This document shows, in pieces, positions 63,081 through 64,000 of a stretch of 64,000 nucleotides of DNA. Each line of letters starts with the position of its first letter. Within the stretch, counting starts at the first letter, position 1. Both the position numbers and the translations under genes were made by a program. The notes beneath the pieces were generated by a model. The model had not been told where the DNA came from, did no database searches, and saw only the letters and a program-made list of their open reading frames with translations. The stretch covers positions 1-64,000 of the forward strand of contig JBGANQ010000051.1 of NCBI GenBank assembly GCA_044222245.1, given 5' to 3'. The stretch is from CALFML01 sp044222245 (GTDB taxonomy: Bacteria; Myxococcota_A; Polyangia; Palsa-1104; JAEUJZ01).

Positions 63081-64000
63081 ATGCGGATGTGGATTGTGGG
63101 ACCTCCCGGCGGCGGCAAGACCGCGCTGCTGGCCCGGCTGCGCGGCTACCTGGACAATAGTCCTGTCATCTGCCGCGACCTCGATCGGGAGGCCGCGCCA
63201 GGCTGCCCAGCCGAAGAGGGCGACTTTGCCATCGCGCTGCCGGGCCCCCAGCCCGCTGCGCCCCCGACCGCTGACCGCATCGTCTACGTCGCGCGGGCGG
63301 CCCACGCCAGCCGCGCGGCGGCGCCGCCGGGAGCCGATGTCTGGCTGTGTCCCGAGGGAGAAGAGGCGCTCGGCGGGGCCTTCGAGGCCGCCTTCCTGCG
63401 CGATGAGCTTGGGGGAGTTGGCGGGACCTTGACCCTGCTGCCGGCGCTTTTCGCCGGGCCCGAGCGCCTCGCGGCGCAGTACATCGCCCGCCGGCTGCGC
63501 TGGGGGGTGCGCCTCCTGGAGCTGCGCGACGATCTGCTCGACGATGTACAGCTGGCGGCAGCGGCGGCGCTGGTGCCCACGGGTCGCCGGCTGGTCAGCG
63601 TGCGGCGGCCGCGCTCTCTGAACGCCGGCCGAGCCTGGGCGGGGCTGTGCGCCGCGGCGGACGCGGCGGCGCTGTGGGACTGGCCGGTGGAGCTCGGACC
63701 GCCGCCCGAGCTCGGCATCGCCACCCCGCGCGTCGCATCGCTGCACACCCGGCATCCCGGGGAGTCGCTCGGCGGAACCATCGAGCGCCTGCACGCCGCC
63801 GGCGAGGACGCGGCGCTGCTCAAGCTGGCGGTGCCGGTGCACGACCTGGCCGAGCTGCACCAAGGTCACGCCTGGGCCCGGCAGGCGCCGACCCGCCACC
63901 AGTTCCTGCCGGTCAGCCCCGATGGCAGCGGCCGCTGGGCCTGGTACAGGCTGTGGCGCGGCGCCGGGCAGCCGCTGAACTTCCTACGCGAGACCGTCGC
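63081..64000 (+). CDS. P-loop plus type I 3-dehydroquinate dehydratase fusion (partial)
   Basis: Runs off the right edge. The ATG at 63081 follows AAGGAG at 7 nt; 63078 is the alternative. Residues about 3-15 hold a Walker A motif, GPPGGGKT, then VICRDLDREA, recalling the D-x-D segment of shikimate kinase, but the rest of that domain is too short and lacks the expected Arg and GGG, so it may be vestigial. From about residue 130 the pattern is type I AroD: WGVRLLELRDDLLDD, LVSVRRP, RVASLHTRH (the catalytic His), then LLKLAVPV, with the Schiff-base Lys, and SPDGSGRWAW near 285. It converts 3-dehydroquinate to 3-dehydroshikimate. A shikimate dehydrogenase domain may follow off the window. Confidence 0.7.
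   Translation, partial: MRMWIVGPPGGGKTALLARLRGYLDNSPVICRDLDREAAPGCPAEEGDFAIALPGPQPAAPPTADRIVYVARAAHASRAAAPPGADVWLCPEGEEALGGAFEAAFLRDELGGVGGTLTLLPALFAGPERLAAQYIARRLRWGVRLLELRDDLLDDVQLAAAAALVPTGRRLVSVRRPRSLNAGRAWAGLCAAADAAALWDWPVELGPPPELGIATPRVASLHTRHPGESLGGTIERLHAAGEDAALLKLAVPVHDLAELHQGHAWARQAPTRHQFLPVSPDGSGRWAWYRLWRGAGQPLNFLRETV

Overview
The window is a very GC-rich bacterial chromosome segment, densely coded on both strands. The gene content points to Myxococcota or a close deltaproteobacterial relative. The markers are a C-terminal MYXO-CTERM-like anchor on a subtilase, a receiver-DUF4388 protein, a VIT/VWA/TPR/DUF2135 surface lipoprotein, a stand-alone PilZ protein of myxobacterial type, GldA/GldFG-like transport genes, many lipoproteins, and a large hybrid histidine kinase with four PAS domains. 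I see no insertion sequence, prophage, CRISPR array or rRNA. One tRNA gene (Leu, CAA) is present.

Layout. 1-5.2 kb: a PASTA-repeat membrane protein (cut by the window edge), a divergent GbsR/MarR regulator, transketolase and a 3D-domain exported protein. 5.2-13 kb: YacG, a membrane M50-like peptidase, HemD, tRNA-Leu, then an ABC operon (ATPase, fused GldF-GldG-like permease, GT87-like glycosyltransferase). 13-18.3 kb: lipoproteins, an acyltransferase, a zinc-ribbon protein behind a 7-copy 11-bp repeat, phytoene desaturase and a DUF1304 protein. 18.3-31.4 kb: hybrid kinase, peroxiredoxin, aldo/keto reductase-like protein, nucleotide-sugar epimerase, receiver-DUF4388 protein, a GT1 glycosyltransferase, queC-queE and glyA. 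31.4-41.5 kb: exported proteins, a TPR/peptidase-MA protein, a frameshifted S8 peptidase with a detached MYXO-CTERM-like end, an L,D-transpeptidase lipoprotein and a LolC/E-like permease. 41.5-51.4 kb: the VIT/VWA/DUF2135 gene broken by a 50-bp copied insertion, a VanW-family protein, and a DUF4105 protein overlapping a pentaheme cytochrome-TPR protein. 51.4-57 kb: two secreted lipoproteins (collagen-like/IPT and FG-GAP) in a less GC-rich stretch, then an SDR and acyltransferase pair. 57-64 kb: RNase E/G with a long structured leader and a repetitive frameshifted tail, PilZ, TPR and zinc-ribbon-like proteins, and a fused P-loop/3-dehydroquinate dehydratase running off the edge.

Many genes act on the cell envelope: peptidoglycan (3D, YkuD, VanW, PASTA), lipid acylation, lipoprotein sorting and secreted lipoproteins. 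The rest are mainly core metabolism (tkt, hemD, queC/E, glyA, aroD) and RNA decay. Simple-sequence repeats are unusually common, both inside genes and upstream of them. Three genes carry apparent frame breaks. One of these is exactly explained by a 50-bp duplication from 612 bp away in the same gene. The other two look like single-base indels and could be real or sequence errors. All coordinates, repeats and stems were worked out by hand.
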